Notes: a model not told the origin generated them from the sequence alone. Positions 37,768 to 48,043 are shown, counted from the stretch's first letter. The stretch is 64,000 nucleotides of DNA from Acidovorax sp. A1169 (GCF_030704685.1 NZ_JAUZDX010000002.1:434001-498000), one strand, 5' to 3'. Numbers and translations are program-made.

Positions 37768-38496
37768 TCAGCAACCCAGCCGCTGGGCAAGGTCGAGGAT
37801 GCTGGAGGTGTGCAGGTCGTTGCCCGGCTGTGGCGTGCCATCCTTCGGCCGGGCTGCGCCCAGCTCCAGCGGCCGCTCCACATAGATGGTGCGCAGCCCG
37901 CAGGCGCGCGCAGCCTCCAGGTCGTCATGGTGGGTGGCCACCAGCGCCACCTGGGCGGGTTCCAGGTCAAAGGTGCGCGCCACGCCCAGGTAGGTGTTCG
38001 GGTGGGGCTTGTACGCGCGGAACACCTCGGCGCTCAGGATGCAGTCCCACGGCAGGCCTGCGCGCTTGGCCATATGGGTCAGCAGGCTGATGTTGCCGTT
38101 CGACAGCGTGGTGATGGTGAAGCGCGACTTTAGCTGCGTGAGCCCGGCCACGCTGTCTGCCCAGGGGGCCAGCCGCTGCCACACGTGGTTCAGGTGCCAG
38201 CGCTCGGCCTCGGTGAGGTGGGCCAGGCCGAATTTAGGCAGTATCTCGTCGAGGATGCCGCGGTGCAGCGCGTCGATGCGCGTCCACCCCTGCTCGCCAC
38301 GCATCACGCGCGCCATGGCCGGCTGGTAGCCGCTGCGCCAGGCAATCGCAAAGGCATCTCCATCCACGGCGGGGTGCAGCGCCTGCATCTCGCGCACGAT
38401 GGAGCCGTGCCAATCCACCACGGTGCCAAAGATGTCGAAAGCCAGCACCTTCACGGTGTCGGCAAGCTCGTCTGCGGTGCTGAGTGGTGTGGTCAT
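37768..38496 (-). CDS. haloacid dehalogenase type II / HAD hydrolase
   Basis: A 242-residue HAD-superfamily hydrolase of the L-2-haloacid dehalogenase subgroup. The nucleophile is Asp21 in VLAFDIFGTVVDW; motif II is TTLSNGN, the conserved Lys is in FRAYKPHP and motif III is VATHHDDLEAARACGL. The length and motifs match dehalogenases of class II, but many relatives act on other small phosphates or halides. Convergent with the cyclase gene 16 bp away. Confidence 0.88.
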   Translation of the reverse strand: MTTPLSTADELADTVKVLAFDIFGTVVDWHGSIVREMQALHPAVDGDAFAIAWRSGYQPAMARVMRGEQGWTRIDALHRGILDEILPKFGLAHLTEAERWHLNHVWQRLAPWADSVAGLTQLKSRFTITTLSNGNISLLTHMAKRAGLPWDCILSAEVFRAYKPHPNTYLGVARTFDLEPAQVALVATHHDDLEAARACGLRTIYVERPLELGAARPKDGTPQPGNDLHTSSILDLAQRLGC

Positions 38497-38723
38497 TCGC
38501 TGGCCCGGTTGGAAACGAAGACCCCAGCGTAGCAGCCCCGCTGGCGAGGCCTGTTCACCAAGGTTACAGATATCCCCGCCCCTGCAGCGCAGCGCGGGGC
38601 GTGCTATGGTTACATGAATCGGGTTTACCCCCGTAACTCCGTTTCTTCCCCACCCCGTGCTTCTTCTGCGCCGCTTGCCAATGGCCGGTGCGGCGTTGCC
38701 CTGTTGCCGTTGCTGCTGCCGCC

Positions 38724-39956
38724 ATGACCGCGCCCCTGTCGCCCTCCACGTTGCCCATCGCCCACACCCCCACAGACGACCGCACCCTGGTGCGCGCCGT
38801 TCTGGCCCTCGGGGTGGGCGGCTTTTCCATCGGCACGGGCGAGTTCGTCATCATGGGCCTGCTGCCCGAGGTGGCGCGCGACATCAACGTGAGCATTCCG
38901 CAGGCCGGCCACGTCATCAGCGCCTATGCGCTGGGCGTGGTGGTGGGCGCGCCCGTGCTGGCCGTGCTGTGCGCCAACTGGGGGCGGCGTGCGCTGCTCA
39001 TGGCATTGATGGTGGTGTACGCGCTGGGCAACTTTGCATCGGCCCTGGCGCCGGGCTACGGCTCGCTCAGCGCCATGCGCCTGTTCACCGGCCTGCCGCA
39101 CGGCACCTACTTCGGCGTGGCGGCCCTGGTGGCTGCGGCCCTGGCGCCCCCGGGGCGCCGCGCGCGCGCCGTTGGCTGGGTCATGCTGGGGTTGACCACC
39201 GCCACGCTGGTGGGCGTGCCCATTGCCGCCGCGCTGGGCGAGCATTTCGGCTGGCGCGCGGCCTTTGTCTTCGTGGGGCTCATCGCCGTGGCCGCCGTGG
39301 TAATGGTGCGCCTGTGGGTGCCCGAGATGCCTGCATCGCACGGCGCCAGCCCGCTGCGCGAGCTGGGCGCCCTGGCGCGCAAGCAGGTGTGGTTCACCCT
39401 GGGCATTGGCGCCATCGGCTTTGGTGGCATGTTCGCCGTGTTCAGCTACATCAAGCCCACGCTGCTCGAGGTGGCCGGCATGCCGCCCGCGCTCATGCCC
39501 TTCGTGCTCGCGCTGTTCGGCCTGGGCATGGTGGTGGGTAACATCGTCGGCTCGCGCATGGCCGACAAGGCCCTCATGCTCACCGTGGGCAAGGTGCTGC
39601 TGTGGTCCATCGTGGTGCTGGCGCTGTCCGTGCCTGCGGCCCACCACCCCATCACGGCTGCGCTCTCCACCTTCTTCCTGGGCACGCTGGTCGCCATCGG
39701 CCCCGCACTGCAGATCCGCCTGATGGATGTGGCGGGCCATGCGCAGACCCTGGCCGCCGCGCTCAACCACTCGGCATTCAACGCCGCCAACGCCCTGGGC
39801 GCCTGGCTGGGCGGCATGTCCATCGCGGCCGGCCTGGGGTGGACTTCCACCGGCTGGGTGGGCGTGGTGCTGGGCATCTGCGGCGTGGGCATCTTCGCGT
39901 GGTCCATGTCGAGCGAAAAGGCCACCACACGCACCAGCGCAGGCCTCAAAGCCTGA
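38724..39956 (+). CDS. MFS transporter (DHA1 efflux type)
   Basis: A 410-residue permease with about 12 helices. The first helices hold GVGGFSIGTGEFVIMGLLPE, a mark of the AraJ/NepI/YdhP-like DHA1 group (SGxxEFxxxGLLP), and the cytoplasmic loop reads CANWGRRALL. The substrate is unknown; relatives export sugars, purine nucleosides or drugs. Monocistronic by appearance: the HAD gene upstream is divergent. Confidence 0.9.
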   Translation: MTAPLSPSTLPIAHTPTDDRTLVRAVLALGVGGFSIGTGEFVIMGLLPEVARDINVSIPQAGHVISAYALGVVVGAPVLAVLCANWGRRALLMALMVVYALGNFASALAPGYGSLSAMRLFTGLPHGTYFGVAALVAAALAPPGRRARAVGWVMLGLTTATLVGVPIAAALGEHFGWRAAFVFVGLIAVAAVVMVRLWVPEMPASHGASPLRELGALARKQVWFTLGIGAIGFGGMFAVFSYIKPTLLEVAGMPPALMPFVLALFGLGMVVGNIVGSRMADKALMLTVGKVLLWSIVVLALSVPAAHHPITAALSTFFLGTLVAIGPALQIRLMDVAGHAQTLAAALNHSAFNAANALGAWLGGMSIAAGLGWTSTGWVGVVLGICGVGIFAWSMSSEKATTRTSAGLKA

Positions 39957-40089
39957 GCGTAGCGGCGGTGCGACAACGCCGCAATGTGAGGAACGAACGC
40001 CGCGTTTGATGTACATTGAATGCGGGCCGGCCTTTCTGCCAGCCACGTCGCTCGGACGGTTCCGGGCGCTTACGTGAAAGTTCACCAGC

Positions 40090-41316
40090 ATGTCTGCTTC
40101 TCAGGGCAAGCGCCGCTTTGCGCGCATCGATCGCCTACCCCCCTACGTCTTCAACATCACGGCCGAGCTCAAGCTGGCCGCCCGCCGCCGTGGCGAGGAC
40201 ATCATCGACATGAGCATGGGCAACCCCGATGGCGCCACCCCGCCGCACATCGTGGCCAAGCTCACCGAGGTGGCCCAGCGGCCCGACACCCACGGCTACT
40301 CTGCCAGCAAGGGCATCCCCCGCCTGCGCCGCGCCATCAGCCACTGGTACAAAGACCGCTATGCGGTCGACATCGACCCCGACACCGAGGCCATCGTCAC
40401 CATCGGCTCCAAGGAAGGGCTGGCCCACCTCATGCTGGCCACGCTGGACCGGGGCGACACCGTGCTCGTGCCCGACCCGAGCTACCCCATCCACATCTAC
40501 GGCGCGGTGATTGCCGGGGCCGATATCCGCAGCGTGCCCGTGGCGCCCGATGTCGACTTTTTTGCCGAGCTCGAAAAGGCCATCCGCGGCAGCTACCCCA
40601 AGCCCAAGATGATGATCTTCGGCTTCCCCAGCAACCCCACCGCGCAGTGCGTGGAGCTGTCGTTCTTCGAACGCGTGATCGCCCTGGCCAAGAAGCACGA
40701 CATCCTGGTAGTACACGACCTGGCCTATGCCGACATCGTGTACGACGGCTACCGGGCCCCCAGCATCATGGAAGTGCCCGGCGCCAAGGACGTGGCCGTG
40801 GAGTTCTTCACCCTCTCCAAAAGCTACAACATGGCCGGCTGGCGCATCGGCTTCATGGTGGGCAACCCCGACCTCGTGGCCGCGCTCGCCCGCATCAAAA
40901 GCTACCACGACTACGGCACCTTCACCCCCCTGCAGGTCGCAGCCATCGCCGCGCTCGAGGGCGACCAGCAGTGCGTGAAAGACATCGCCGCCCAGTACCA
41001 GCGCCGCCGCGATGTGCTGTTCAAAGGCCTCACGGAATCCGGCTGGGCCGTCGATTGCCCCAAGGCCAGCATGTACATCTGGGCCCGCCTCCCCGAACCC
41101 TACCGTGCCCTGGGCTCGCTCGAATTCGCCCGCCAGCTGCTCGACAAGGCCAAGGTCTGCGTGTCGCCCGGCATCGGCTTTGGCGACCAGGGGGATGAGT
41201 ACGTGCGGTTTGCGTTGATCGAGAACGAGGCGCGTATCCGCCAGGCTGTGCGCGGCATCCGTGCCATGTTCAAGGCCGATGGGTTGTTGAAGGTGCCTGG
41301 GGTGGCTGCGATCTGA
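40090..41316 (+). CDS. alaC: alanine transaminase-type PLP aminotransferase
   Basis: A 408-residue fold-type I aminotransferase of the AlaC/YfdZ group that makes alanine from pyruvate and glutamate. Signatures are [42 protein letters not shown], the PLP lysine 244 in [15 protein letters not shown] and a C-terminal region with [18 protein letters not shown]. In many Burkholderiales this gene is followed by homoserine dehydrogenase and threonine synthase; here the accessory island begins right after its stop. The 3' end uses visibly more T/A than the rest. Confidence 0.92.
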   Translation: MSASQGKRRFARIDRLPPYVFNITAELKLAARRRGEDIIDMSMGNPDGATPPHIVAKLTEVAQRPDTHGYSASKGIPRLRRAISHWYKDRYAVDIDPDTEAIVTIGSKEGLAHLMLATLDRGDTVLVPDPSYPIHIYGAVIAGADIRSVPVAPDVDFFAELEKAIRGSYPKPKMMIFGFPSNPTAQCVELSFFERVIALAKKHDILVVHDLAYADIVYDGYRAPSIMEVPGAKDVAVEFFTLSKSYNMAGWRIGFMVGNPDLVAALARIKSYHDYGTFTPLQVAAIAALEGDQQCVKDIAAQYQRRRDVLFKGLTESGWAVDCPKASMYIWARLPEPYRALGSLEFARQLLDKAKVCVSPGIGFGDQGDEYVRFALIENEARIRQAVRGIRAMFKADGLLKVPGVAAI

Positions 41317-42139
41317 GGAGTCAGACCCAGAAAAACGTCTGCTTGTCGCGGCGGCAGCGGAGCTTCAGGGCCATCGCGCGGACGAGCGTTAGGCAGCGGT
41401 CTCGGTCAGCCGGTGCCACCCATTTGGCGCTCGATGACCGGCTGACAACGGTCATCTAGGGGTGACCTTAGCCGGCGCGCCAGCGTGCGGTCAGCGACCT
41501 TGAGCCGCCGTTCGCCCATGCGCTCGCTCGAGTAGGCCACGATCGAGTGGTCGCTCTTTACCGCTTGCGAACTCGCGGACCTCTGACCGGAAGGTGAGGC
41601 TTGGTCTGCCAGTAGTTTGCAGCCCGTTTCACAGAAGGAATCAGGACTACGAGCGTACCGTCGTTCTTTCACATTTTCACCGCGCCGCAAATCGGAGCCT
41701 CGTTGAGCGCAAAAGTGCCAATTACCCCGATGTTGTCGTGAACCTGTCCCGAGTGCTTGATCGACCCCGTGTCTTTCCGAAGTTCACAGTGTTGGACTGC
41801 GTCAACGACATCGTTGATCAGCTAGAAATCCGGGCAAGCCTGCACGATCTTCTTGCGCACGTTATCGAACGTTGGATGCGTGCCAACAGCTGTCCCAATA
41901 GTCAGTCGGACAACGTCGGCGACGTAGCCGAACCTAAGGGTATGGTCCGCGCTCAAAAATACTGGGCGGCTGCGTCTACCACATTCCATCTTCACCGGCA
42001 TCGGGTGAACAACCTAGTTGAGAGCGACACTTGGCCAGGATATGTGCCGAGCAGACGCCCTTGAATGCGTAGATGCGCTCAACGCTGCACTTTGTGACGT
42101 TACGATAGCAAAACACTCCAACGACTCCATACACCTGCT
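41317..42139. other. gene-poor left edge of the accessory island
   Basis: About 820 bp between the aminotransferase and rdrA, with lower GC than the flanks. The only protein-like reading is a broken minus-strand frame at 41669-42001 (separate entry). The first 100 bp read plausibly as DPEKRLLVAAAAELQGHR before a stop, perhaps an N- or C-terminal scrap of another gene. No tRNA, integrase or direct-repeat att site was recognised. The rdrA promoter should lie in the last 130 bp. Confidence 0.5.
41669..42001 (-). pseudogene. degraded small ORF of unknown family
   Basis: On the minus strand, ATG at 41999-42001 opens a 59-codon frame beginning MPVKMECGRRSRPVFLSADH and passing DNVRKKIVQACPDF before TAG at 41822-41824. 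The same frame then continues for 50 codons (LINDVVDAVQHCELRKDTGS, IGVIGTFALNEAPICGAVKM) to TGA at 41669-41671. The amino-acid texture is more protein-like than the other frames, which suggests one gene with an internal stop. Not recognised. It is divergent from rdrA. Confidence 0.35.
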
Positions 42140-44773
42140 ATGCCCGACAGCGATATCGTGATCGACCTGAATTCCAGTAATCACAACCGACCAGTGAGCT
42201 CAGGTGCAGAGTTAATTCAGCGTGAAGCCTTTGACGCGCTGAGTCTTCAGATCAGCAAGGACTTGGCTCAAGCCGAATTCAAGGCATCCCTGGAGGCGCG
42301 CCAAAACAATGTCGAAAGAGAAGACCTGTACCCGCATGGAAGCGGCCTGACCTACTTCATTGACGGTACGCGGGGCGCAGGAAAATCCACCTTTCTGCGC
42401 TTTACATACAACTATCTGAATGAACGCCCGGGAGTGAAAAAAGAAGGCGTTGCAGTGTCTGTCACGCCCTTGCTGTATCTGGACCCTAGCCGCATCGAAT
42501 CCGGCGAAATCCTATTGCTGCACATCCTCAAGCACCTGAAGCGCCTGATGGAGAACTGCCCCCACCGCGGGCAGGACTGGGGCAGGCACCAAGAGCAGTT
42601 CAGGGACCTTTTCAAGCAGATGGCCGGTGGTTTGCACCTGTTCGTCTCCAAGACAGACAGCCTCAAAGACCTGGATGCCGAACTGTTCCTGGATTACGGC
42701 CTGGACCGTGCGGCCGACAGCCAGCGTCTGCGCCACCTGCTGCATCAGACCATTGAACTGGTCTGCTCGGTATATAAAACGCGAGCTTTTCTCTTAGCCA
42801 TCGACGACGCGGACACCAAGTTCGCCCATGCCATCGATGTGCTGGAATGCATCCGCAAGTACCTGGACACGCCACAAATCGTGGTGCTCGTCACCGGCGA
42901 CATGGAGATGTACTCACTGCTGGTGCAAAACCACTTTCAGCAAGACTTCGCCAGCAATGACAAGGGCTTCTCCCCTGATCGCAAGACCCAGCAGACCCGC
43001 ATGGTGGCGCACCTGGAAGAGCAATACCTGCTCAAGCTCTTCCCCATCCAACGGCGGGTCCAGTTGAAAACTCTGCACACGCTCACCGAAAGAAAGCGCA
43101 AAGACAGTAAGCCGGGCGTGCCCGCCGGCCCACCGGCCTTCGTCGTCAAAAGGCCTGGGGATGGCGACGCGGTGCCTTTGCTCGCGGCGATTGACGCCAT
43201 CGCCACCGCAGGCCTGCGCCTGCGTGATCGCCTCGACCTCGACTTGTTCCGCGAGTACGTCCTGAAGCTGCCCGTACGTTCCGTGCTGCAGCTCTTGTCC
43301 TCCTACTACCAATTTAGCGCCGGTGGTACCGCCTCTGAGCGTGAAGCCGCTTCCGAGGCATTGCGTGCCACGGCGCTGAGCAGCCTGTACCGGCATGACA
43401 TCGATGTCGAGAGCATCGCGGAAGGCGATCTGCATGCGGTCATCAATGCCGCCTTCGACCTGTGCCAGTTGGATGGTGAGCCGGATACCGCCATCTACCT
43501 ACGACCACAGTCGCGGGATGCGACTTTGCGCAATGCCTACGTGTCACTGGCGGCGGATGTGGCACGGCTGTGCGAACACGATCCGGCCAAGGCCATCACC
43601 TACATGGTGAGCATGGCTGGCAGCAACAATATCCTCCACTTGGTGATGGGCAAGGCTACCCAAAAGCCGGGTGGACGCGGAGCCGGCGATGCTAGGGATG
43701 AAAGCGCGCTGCAGCGGAAGGTCAAGCAGTATCTGTCTGTCGGCCGCAAGGACAACGCACTCAATTGGTCCTTGCATGCCACCGCTGCACTGATGGGCGC
43801 GAGCACAACTGCAGGTCTGCAATTGCGCCAAGGCATCATTGGAGTGCGCACCTCAAGCAAGAGCGATGCCGTCACTTTCGACGCGAAACTGGTCACCGCA
43901 CTCAAACTGGAGTCAACGGAACTCTACCCTGCTATCGCCTTCAGCCAGTCGGCCGTCAAAAAGCCCAGCCACACCCTGCGTTATCTGTCTATCTTCAACA
44001 CCCTGGGCCTGATTTCCAATCTGCTGGATATTGACGCAACGGACACAGACGGCAGTCGTAAGCAGCTATTCAAGCAACTGAACAAGATCAAGAGCGTGCA
44101 GACCGTCTCTCTGCCAAACTGGGACGATCTGGCTGCTCGCGACGATGAGGCCGATACAGAGGCTGGCGAGGCCGAATATGAGGACGATGACCAACCTGCA
44201 GAACTCGTCAAACTGGTGACTCAGATCACAAGCTGGCTTGACATATGCCAAGGGCTCAAACAGCATTTCCACCCGTCAGCCGTACTGATGGGAAAGATCT
44301 GGAATCGGTTGTACTTCAGCCTAGACAATATTTCAGCTGCCATGCGCGCTGGCAACCAGATCAACGAGCGTAGCTGCAAGGCCATGGAACTGTTCGCCTG
44401 GGCCTTGATCAACGCCTGCCTAGTTGAAGAAGTTGATTATCACCACCGAGCAGGCGAGCCGGCGGGCGCGACTTTGAACAGATACAACCCCAGAACTTCG
44501 GGTGCGTTAGTGATCAAGAAGTTCCAGTCCCCTGCCAAGAGCGCTTCACAGGCCAGCTTGGATGTCACTGCAGACATGGCCCCCCTGGCCTTCATGATCG
44601 CGTCATGCCCGCTTGTGCTGGGCTTGATCAAGCACGATGCCAAGAGCAGGCCATTCATCGACAGCCTGAATGCTAAGCTGACAGATTTCCGTGGCAGTCA
44701 CCAGATTCCCCACGAGGTATTGTGCAACCAGAAGGTATGGGACTGCGTTGGCCAAACAACGGTCTCTGAATAA
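42140..44773 (+). CDS. rdrA: RADAR anti-phage system ATPase RdrA
   Basis: An 877-residue P-loop ATPase. Walker A is GTRGAGKSTFLRF (residues 76-88) and Walker B AFLLAIDDADTKF (Asp222/223). The length, the N-terminal position of the ATPase core and the large helical C-terminal part match RdrA of RADAR, where it assembles with the adenosine deaminase RdrB and acts during phage infection. The immediate downstream gene is an RdrB-type deaminase, which makes the assignment firm. Codon use is less GC-rich than in flanking genes, consistent with horizontal transfer. No SLATT or RdrD-type accessory gene is evident. Confidence 0.88.
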   Translation: MPDSDIVIDLNSSNHNRPVSSGAELIQREAFDALSLQISKDLAQAEFKASLEARQNNVEREDLYPHGSGLTYFIDGTRGAGKSTFLRFTYNYLNERPGVKKEGVAVSVTPLLYLDPSRIESGEILLLHILKHLKRLMENCPHRGQDWGRHQEQFRDLFKQMAGGLHLFVSKTDSLKDLDAELFLDYGLDRAADSQRLRHLLHQTIELVCSVYKTRAFLLAIDDADTKFAHAIDVLECIRKYLDTPQIVVLVTGDMEMYSLLVQNHFQQDFASNDKGFSPDRKTQQTRMVAHLEEQYLLKLFPIQRRVQLKTLHTLTERKRKDSKPGVPAGPPAFVVKRPGDGDAVPLLAAIDAIATAGLRLRDRLDLDLFREYVLKLPVRSVLQLLSSYYQFSAGGTASEREAASEALRATALSSLYRHDIDVESIAEGDLHAVINAAFDLCQLDGEPDTAIYLRPQSRDATLRNAYVSLAADVARLCEHDPAKAITYMVSMAGSNNILHLVMGKATQKPGGRGAGDARDESALQRKVKQYLSVGRKDNALNWSLHATAALMGASTTAGLQLRQGIIGVRTSSKSDAVTFDAKLVTALKLESTELYPAIAFSQSAVKKPSHTLRYLSIFNTLGLISNLLDIDATDTDGSRKQLFKQLNKIKSVQTVSLPNWDDLAARDDEADTEAGEAEYEDDDQPAELVKLVTQITSWLDICQGLKQHFHPSAVLMGKIWNRLYFSLDNISAAMRAGNQINERSCKAMELFAWALINACLVEEVDYHHRAGEPAGATLNRYNPRTSGALVIKKFQSPAKSASQASLDVTADMAPLAFMIASCPLVLGLIKHDAKSRPFIDSLNAKLTDFRGSHQIPHEVLCNQKVWDCVGQTTVSE

Positions 44774-44843
44774 ACAACCTTCCAATATCCCCATAGGCGA
44801 AAGCCGCAGCCTGCGGTTCAAGCCCATGGGGTCCCCCGGCGCA

Positions 44844-47357
44844 ATGCCCGCATCACACACCCCCCAACTTGCCCTGCTTTGCTGCCGCACGTTGAGCAGC
44901 TCGCTGCTCCGTCAGCACCTGCTGACCAGCGACTGGTCCAGGCCTCAAGACGAGCGTGAGCTACGTCAACAGCTCTACCTCAGCAACCAGCCCTGGCAAG
45001 CGCGCTTGCCGGACCATGTTTTCGATCTCGGTTTCAAAGCAGCGCAATCGCAGGGGCTCAAGGACGGTCAACTGGCCACCACCGCCTTGCGGATGCTGGC
45101 CGAGCGCTACCTGGAGGTACAGCACGGTCAGGTGCATGTGCGGCTGACTCTGTATGGCGAGTGGCAGCAAAGCGTTCTGAGTCGCGTGAGCGGTATGCCA
45201 ATCATGGCGGCCATGCAGGCGCTGCGCCTTCAGCATGGCGGCTATATGGCGGCCGACATGGTGACGCTGAAAATCCCTGCGCGTACCCGGCATCTACCAT
45301 TGCCGAGCATCGCGCCGTGCGATGGTGCGGTGGAGGATTACATCAGCCGCGAAGGCCTTCATGAAAGCCACTTGCACCTGAACGGCAGCAGTTTTGCCGA
45401 GCAATGCTGGTTGCGCGCCATGGCCTGGCCAGAACAGGAGGTCAAGCAATTCAGCGGCTTGTGGCAGGCTGCCCAGCGAAGCGCTGCCAGTGACCGGGTG
45501 CGGGAACTGGCTCGACTGTACGACACGGATTTCAACCCGACGCAGTTTCGGCATGACCTCATGCTGGCGCGGCAGTTGCGCGGCTGGTTGGTGTATTTCG
45601 CTCAGCAGCCGTCCTCGAATCACCCACCCTTGCCGTGGCGGGCAGACGATCTGCGCGGCTGGCGCCGACCGGCACCGGCTCCCGAGCTACCGAAAAAGTT
45701 CAATCCGCTGCATAGCCCCTCCAGCGAGGGCCTGACCGCAGAACTGGCATGGATGACGCATTTGCTGCAACAGCACGCCCTGCCCCCTCAGGTAGATCGT
45801 ATGCTGCACTTATACCTGCTGTTGCAGCACCAGTACCGTGCGTTGATGGTGCAAGGCGAAGAGTTGTACGGCTTCGATCAGTTCCAGAAGTTCACCCACA
45901 CCGAGCTGCGGAGCCCCGCCGAGAAGCGTTATCTCCAGCGGCTGCGCGATATGCACGGCCCGCACTTGCAGCGCAGCCAAAGCGCCTATCTGGAAGGACG
46001 GTTCGCCCCCAAATCCACGGCCACCGACAACACCCAGCTGCTGAAGATCATCCTGCTGGACTATCTGGAGTACATGCAGGAAGGTAACGACTGCAAGGTT
46101 GACGTCGACAAGACCTCTCTGCGTAGCGTGCTCAAAGCGCTGGACACCGTGTGCGAAAGCGCCGATGTGCGATGGCCGCGTCGCCAGCAATTGGCCCTGG
46201 TGGCGCATTTCATCAAGGAAGACTGGGACATCAAGAAAGGCGGGTCCTACCGCCACTACACGCTACGGCGCAAGCTGGAGGCCCAGATGGCACAGCTGCG
46301 TACGACGCTGAAAGATCATCCAAGGCTGCACCGCTGGGTTCGTGGCGTCGATGGCGCAGCCAACGAATTGCATGCGCCCCCAGAGGTGTTTGCCAGCGTC
46401 TTCCGGCAAGCCGCGCGCACCGGGCTTGGGCACCGCAGTTTCCACGTCGGCGAAGATTTCCCTCACCTGTTGACCGGACTGAGACACATGCTGGATGCGC
46501 TGGAGCTGCTCGACCTTCGCGATGGGGCGCGCATCGGCCACGGCACAGCCCTCGGCATTGCGCCTGCACTCTGGTTGGACCGCATGCCCAGCACGCTGCA
46601 CCTGAAGCGCAGTGAGCGGCTACTGGACCTCTTGGCAGCTTGGCAGTTGCTGCGCGAGCTGCAGGACACCACAGCGCAAGCGTACCAGGTCGAGCTGGAG
46701 CTTCAACGCCTGCTTCCTCAGGTGTTCAGGGTGCCGGTCTCTGCTCACCTGTTTGAGCGTGCGATGCGTCTGCGCGGCCTCCACATGGGCTTCGTGGCGT
46801 CGCTGCAGCAACGCCCTGACTGGCGCGGGGCTTCTGCCTCGTTGGTCGACAGTCTGCGCGAAGAAGCCCGGCTGGTGAGTGAAGCCAAGGAGCGCGACGA
46901 GGAGGCCCTGTCGCTGTTTTGGCAGTGGCAGAACGACCGCGAGCTCTGGCAGCGAAGCGAATCGCTGTTAAGCATCGAAACTCGAGACGCGCTCTTTACG
47001 CCTGCCATCTACCTTCGACTTCAGCAGGCCCTGATGAAATGTGTGGCCGATCGGCGGGTCGTCATTGAAACCCTGCCCAGCAGCAACGTCCGCATCAGCC
47101 AATACGAACGATTTGAGGAGCACCATGCCCTGCGCTGGATGGGCATTCCAGGCCATGTGCAGGATGGCGACACGCCCATCATGGTATCCCTCGGCTCTGA
47201 CGATCCAGGCATCTTCGCCGGCAACCTCAAGGGCGAGTTCTACCAACTCTATGCCGTGCTTAGGCAGCAAGGCCTCTCAGACGCTGACGCCCTGCGCCAT
47301 GTCAGCATCGTCAATGAGCGGGGGCGCCAGTATCGGTTCCATGATCCAGCGTTTTGA
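44844..47357 (+). CDS. rdrB: RADAR adenosine deaminase RdrB
   Basis: An 837-residue adenosine-deaminase-superfamily protein. Catalytic metal residues are visible: HLHLNG (His176, His178), FHVGEDF (His534, Glu537), RIGHGTALG (His566) and SLGSDDPGIFAG (Asp786/787). A large insert between the HxH and HxGE motifs is typical of RdrB, which deaminates adenosine or ATP-type substrates after activation with RdrA. The frame is open back to GTG 44691 inside rdrA; ATG 44844 (or 44826) is preferred because the extra residues look non-conserved. Spacing to rdrA is 70 bp. Confidence 0.87.
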   Translation: MPASHTPQLALLCCRTLSSSLLRQHLLTSDWSRPQDERELRQQLYLSNQPWQARLPDHVFDLGFKAAQSQGLKDGQLATTALRMLAERYLEVQHGQVHVRLTLYGEWQQSVLSRVSGMPIMAAMQALRLQHGGYMAADMVTLKIPARTRHLPLPSIAPCDGAVEDYISREGLHESHLHLNGSSFAEQCWLRAMAWPEQEVKQFSGLWQAAQRSAASDRVRELARLYDTDFNPTQFRHDLMLARQLRGWLVYFAQQPSSNHPPLPWRADDLRGWRRPAPAPELPKKFNPLHSPSSEGLTAELAWMTHLLQQHALPPQVDRMLHLYLLLQHQYRALMVQGEELYGFDQFQKFTHTELRSPAEKRYLQRLRDMHGPHLQRSQSAYLEGRFAPKSTATDNTQLLKIILLDYLEYMQEGNDCKVDVDKTSLRSVLKALDTVCESADVRWPRRQQLALVAHFIKEDWDIKKGGSYRHYTLRRKLEAQMAQLRTTLKDHPRLHRWVRGVDGAANELHAPPEVFASVFRQAARTGLGHRSFHVGEDFPHLLTGLRHMLDALELLDLRDGARIGHGTALGIAPALWLDRMPSTLHLKRSERLLDLLAAWQLLRELQDTTAQAYQVELELQRLLPQVFRVPVSAHLFERAMRLRGLHMGFVASLQQRPDWRGASASLVDSLREEARLVSEAKERDEEALSLFWQWQNDRELWQRSESLLSIETRDALFTPAIYLRLQQALMKCVADRRVVIETLPSSNVRISQYERFEEHHALRWMGIPGHVQDGDTPIMVSLGSDDPGIFAGNLKGEFYQLYAVLRQQGLSDADALRHVSIVNERGRQYRFHDPAF

Positions 47358-48043
47358 CTGCTGCGGGAATGGTGATGCTCATTGCTGCCGCTTTGCGAGG
47401 ATGCCCTCACTGGAATCAACCCGGTATTTCCGATCCCAGGCGCAATTTCCTCGGACCGGCGATACCGGCAACTTGTTGCCGTCGCCGTCGGCTTGTTTGC
47501 GATGTTCACGCTTTTCTATCGCCACATGCCGCTTGAGCCGCAGTGAATAGTACTAAGGTGGAGTACGGTGGCCAGCCTGTTGCTCAACAAGACCTGCTAT
47601 CGCATAGCTACATGCGGGCCGGTTCGCTTGAAGTTATACCGATCGAGGACGCGGTGCGCTTCTATGAGTCGCAGCTCTCACTGCCACGAGTCACATGGCG
47701 TTGCTGAAGTCAGAGGTTGGATGTCTGCTCCGCTATGGTCAGCAAGGTGCCGGAAATGCGAGGCGCGCTTTTGTCCGGCACGCATGACGAGTGCCGAGGT
47801 CGCATTTTTTCATTTGGGCTGATGGCCGCCGCTGCTTCCTCCAATGCGTGGGTCGCGGCGCTCTTCATCATCAGCTTTCTCGTCGCATTTACCACGGTGC
47901 GGGCGTTTGCGCCGTTGGTCGAGGTGTCGCCACCGCAGACAAGGAGCGTTCAGTGAATCTGTCCGCAAAACGTGCAAAGCGGCGTAATCGCCTCTGTCAG
48001 GCTGACCTGCGCCAGCTGCGCTAGTTGATACCAGCCGCATGCA
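47358..48043. other. gene debris between rdrB and the ureD remnant
   Basis: About 690 bp without an intact recognisable gene. A plus-strand frame at 47382-47546 reads like the C-terminal end of a membrane protein (INPVFPIPGAISSDRRYR, then LVAVAVGLFAMFTLFYRH and a stop). A 49-codon frame from GTG 47558 to 47707 (MRAGSLEVIPIEDAVRFYES) and a frame at 47717-47956 with one helix (WVAALFIISFLVAFTTV) are also protein-like. None was recognised and none has a convincing ribosome-binding site. They look like scraps left by insertions. Confidence 0.5.

Noticed and set aside
41594..42064. 156-codon plus-strand frame before rdrA as a gene
   Set aside because: No ribosome-binding site and no motif; the opposite strand has a more protein-like, though broken, reading over the same bases.
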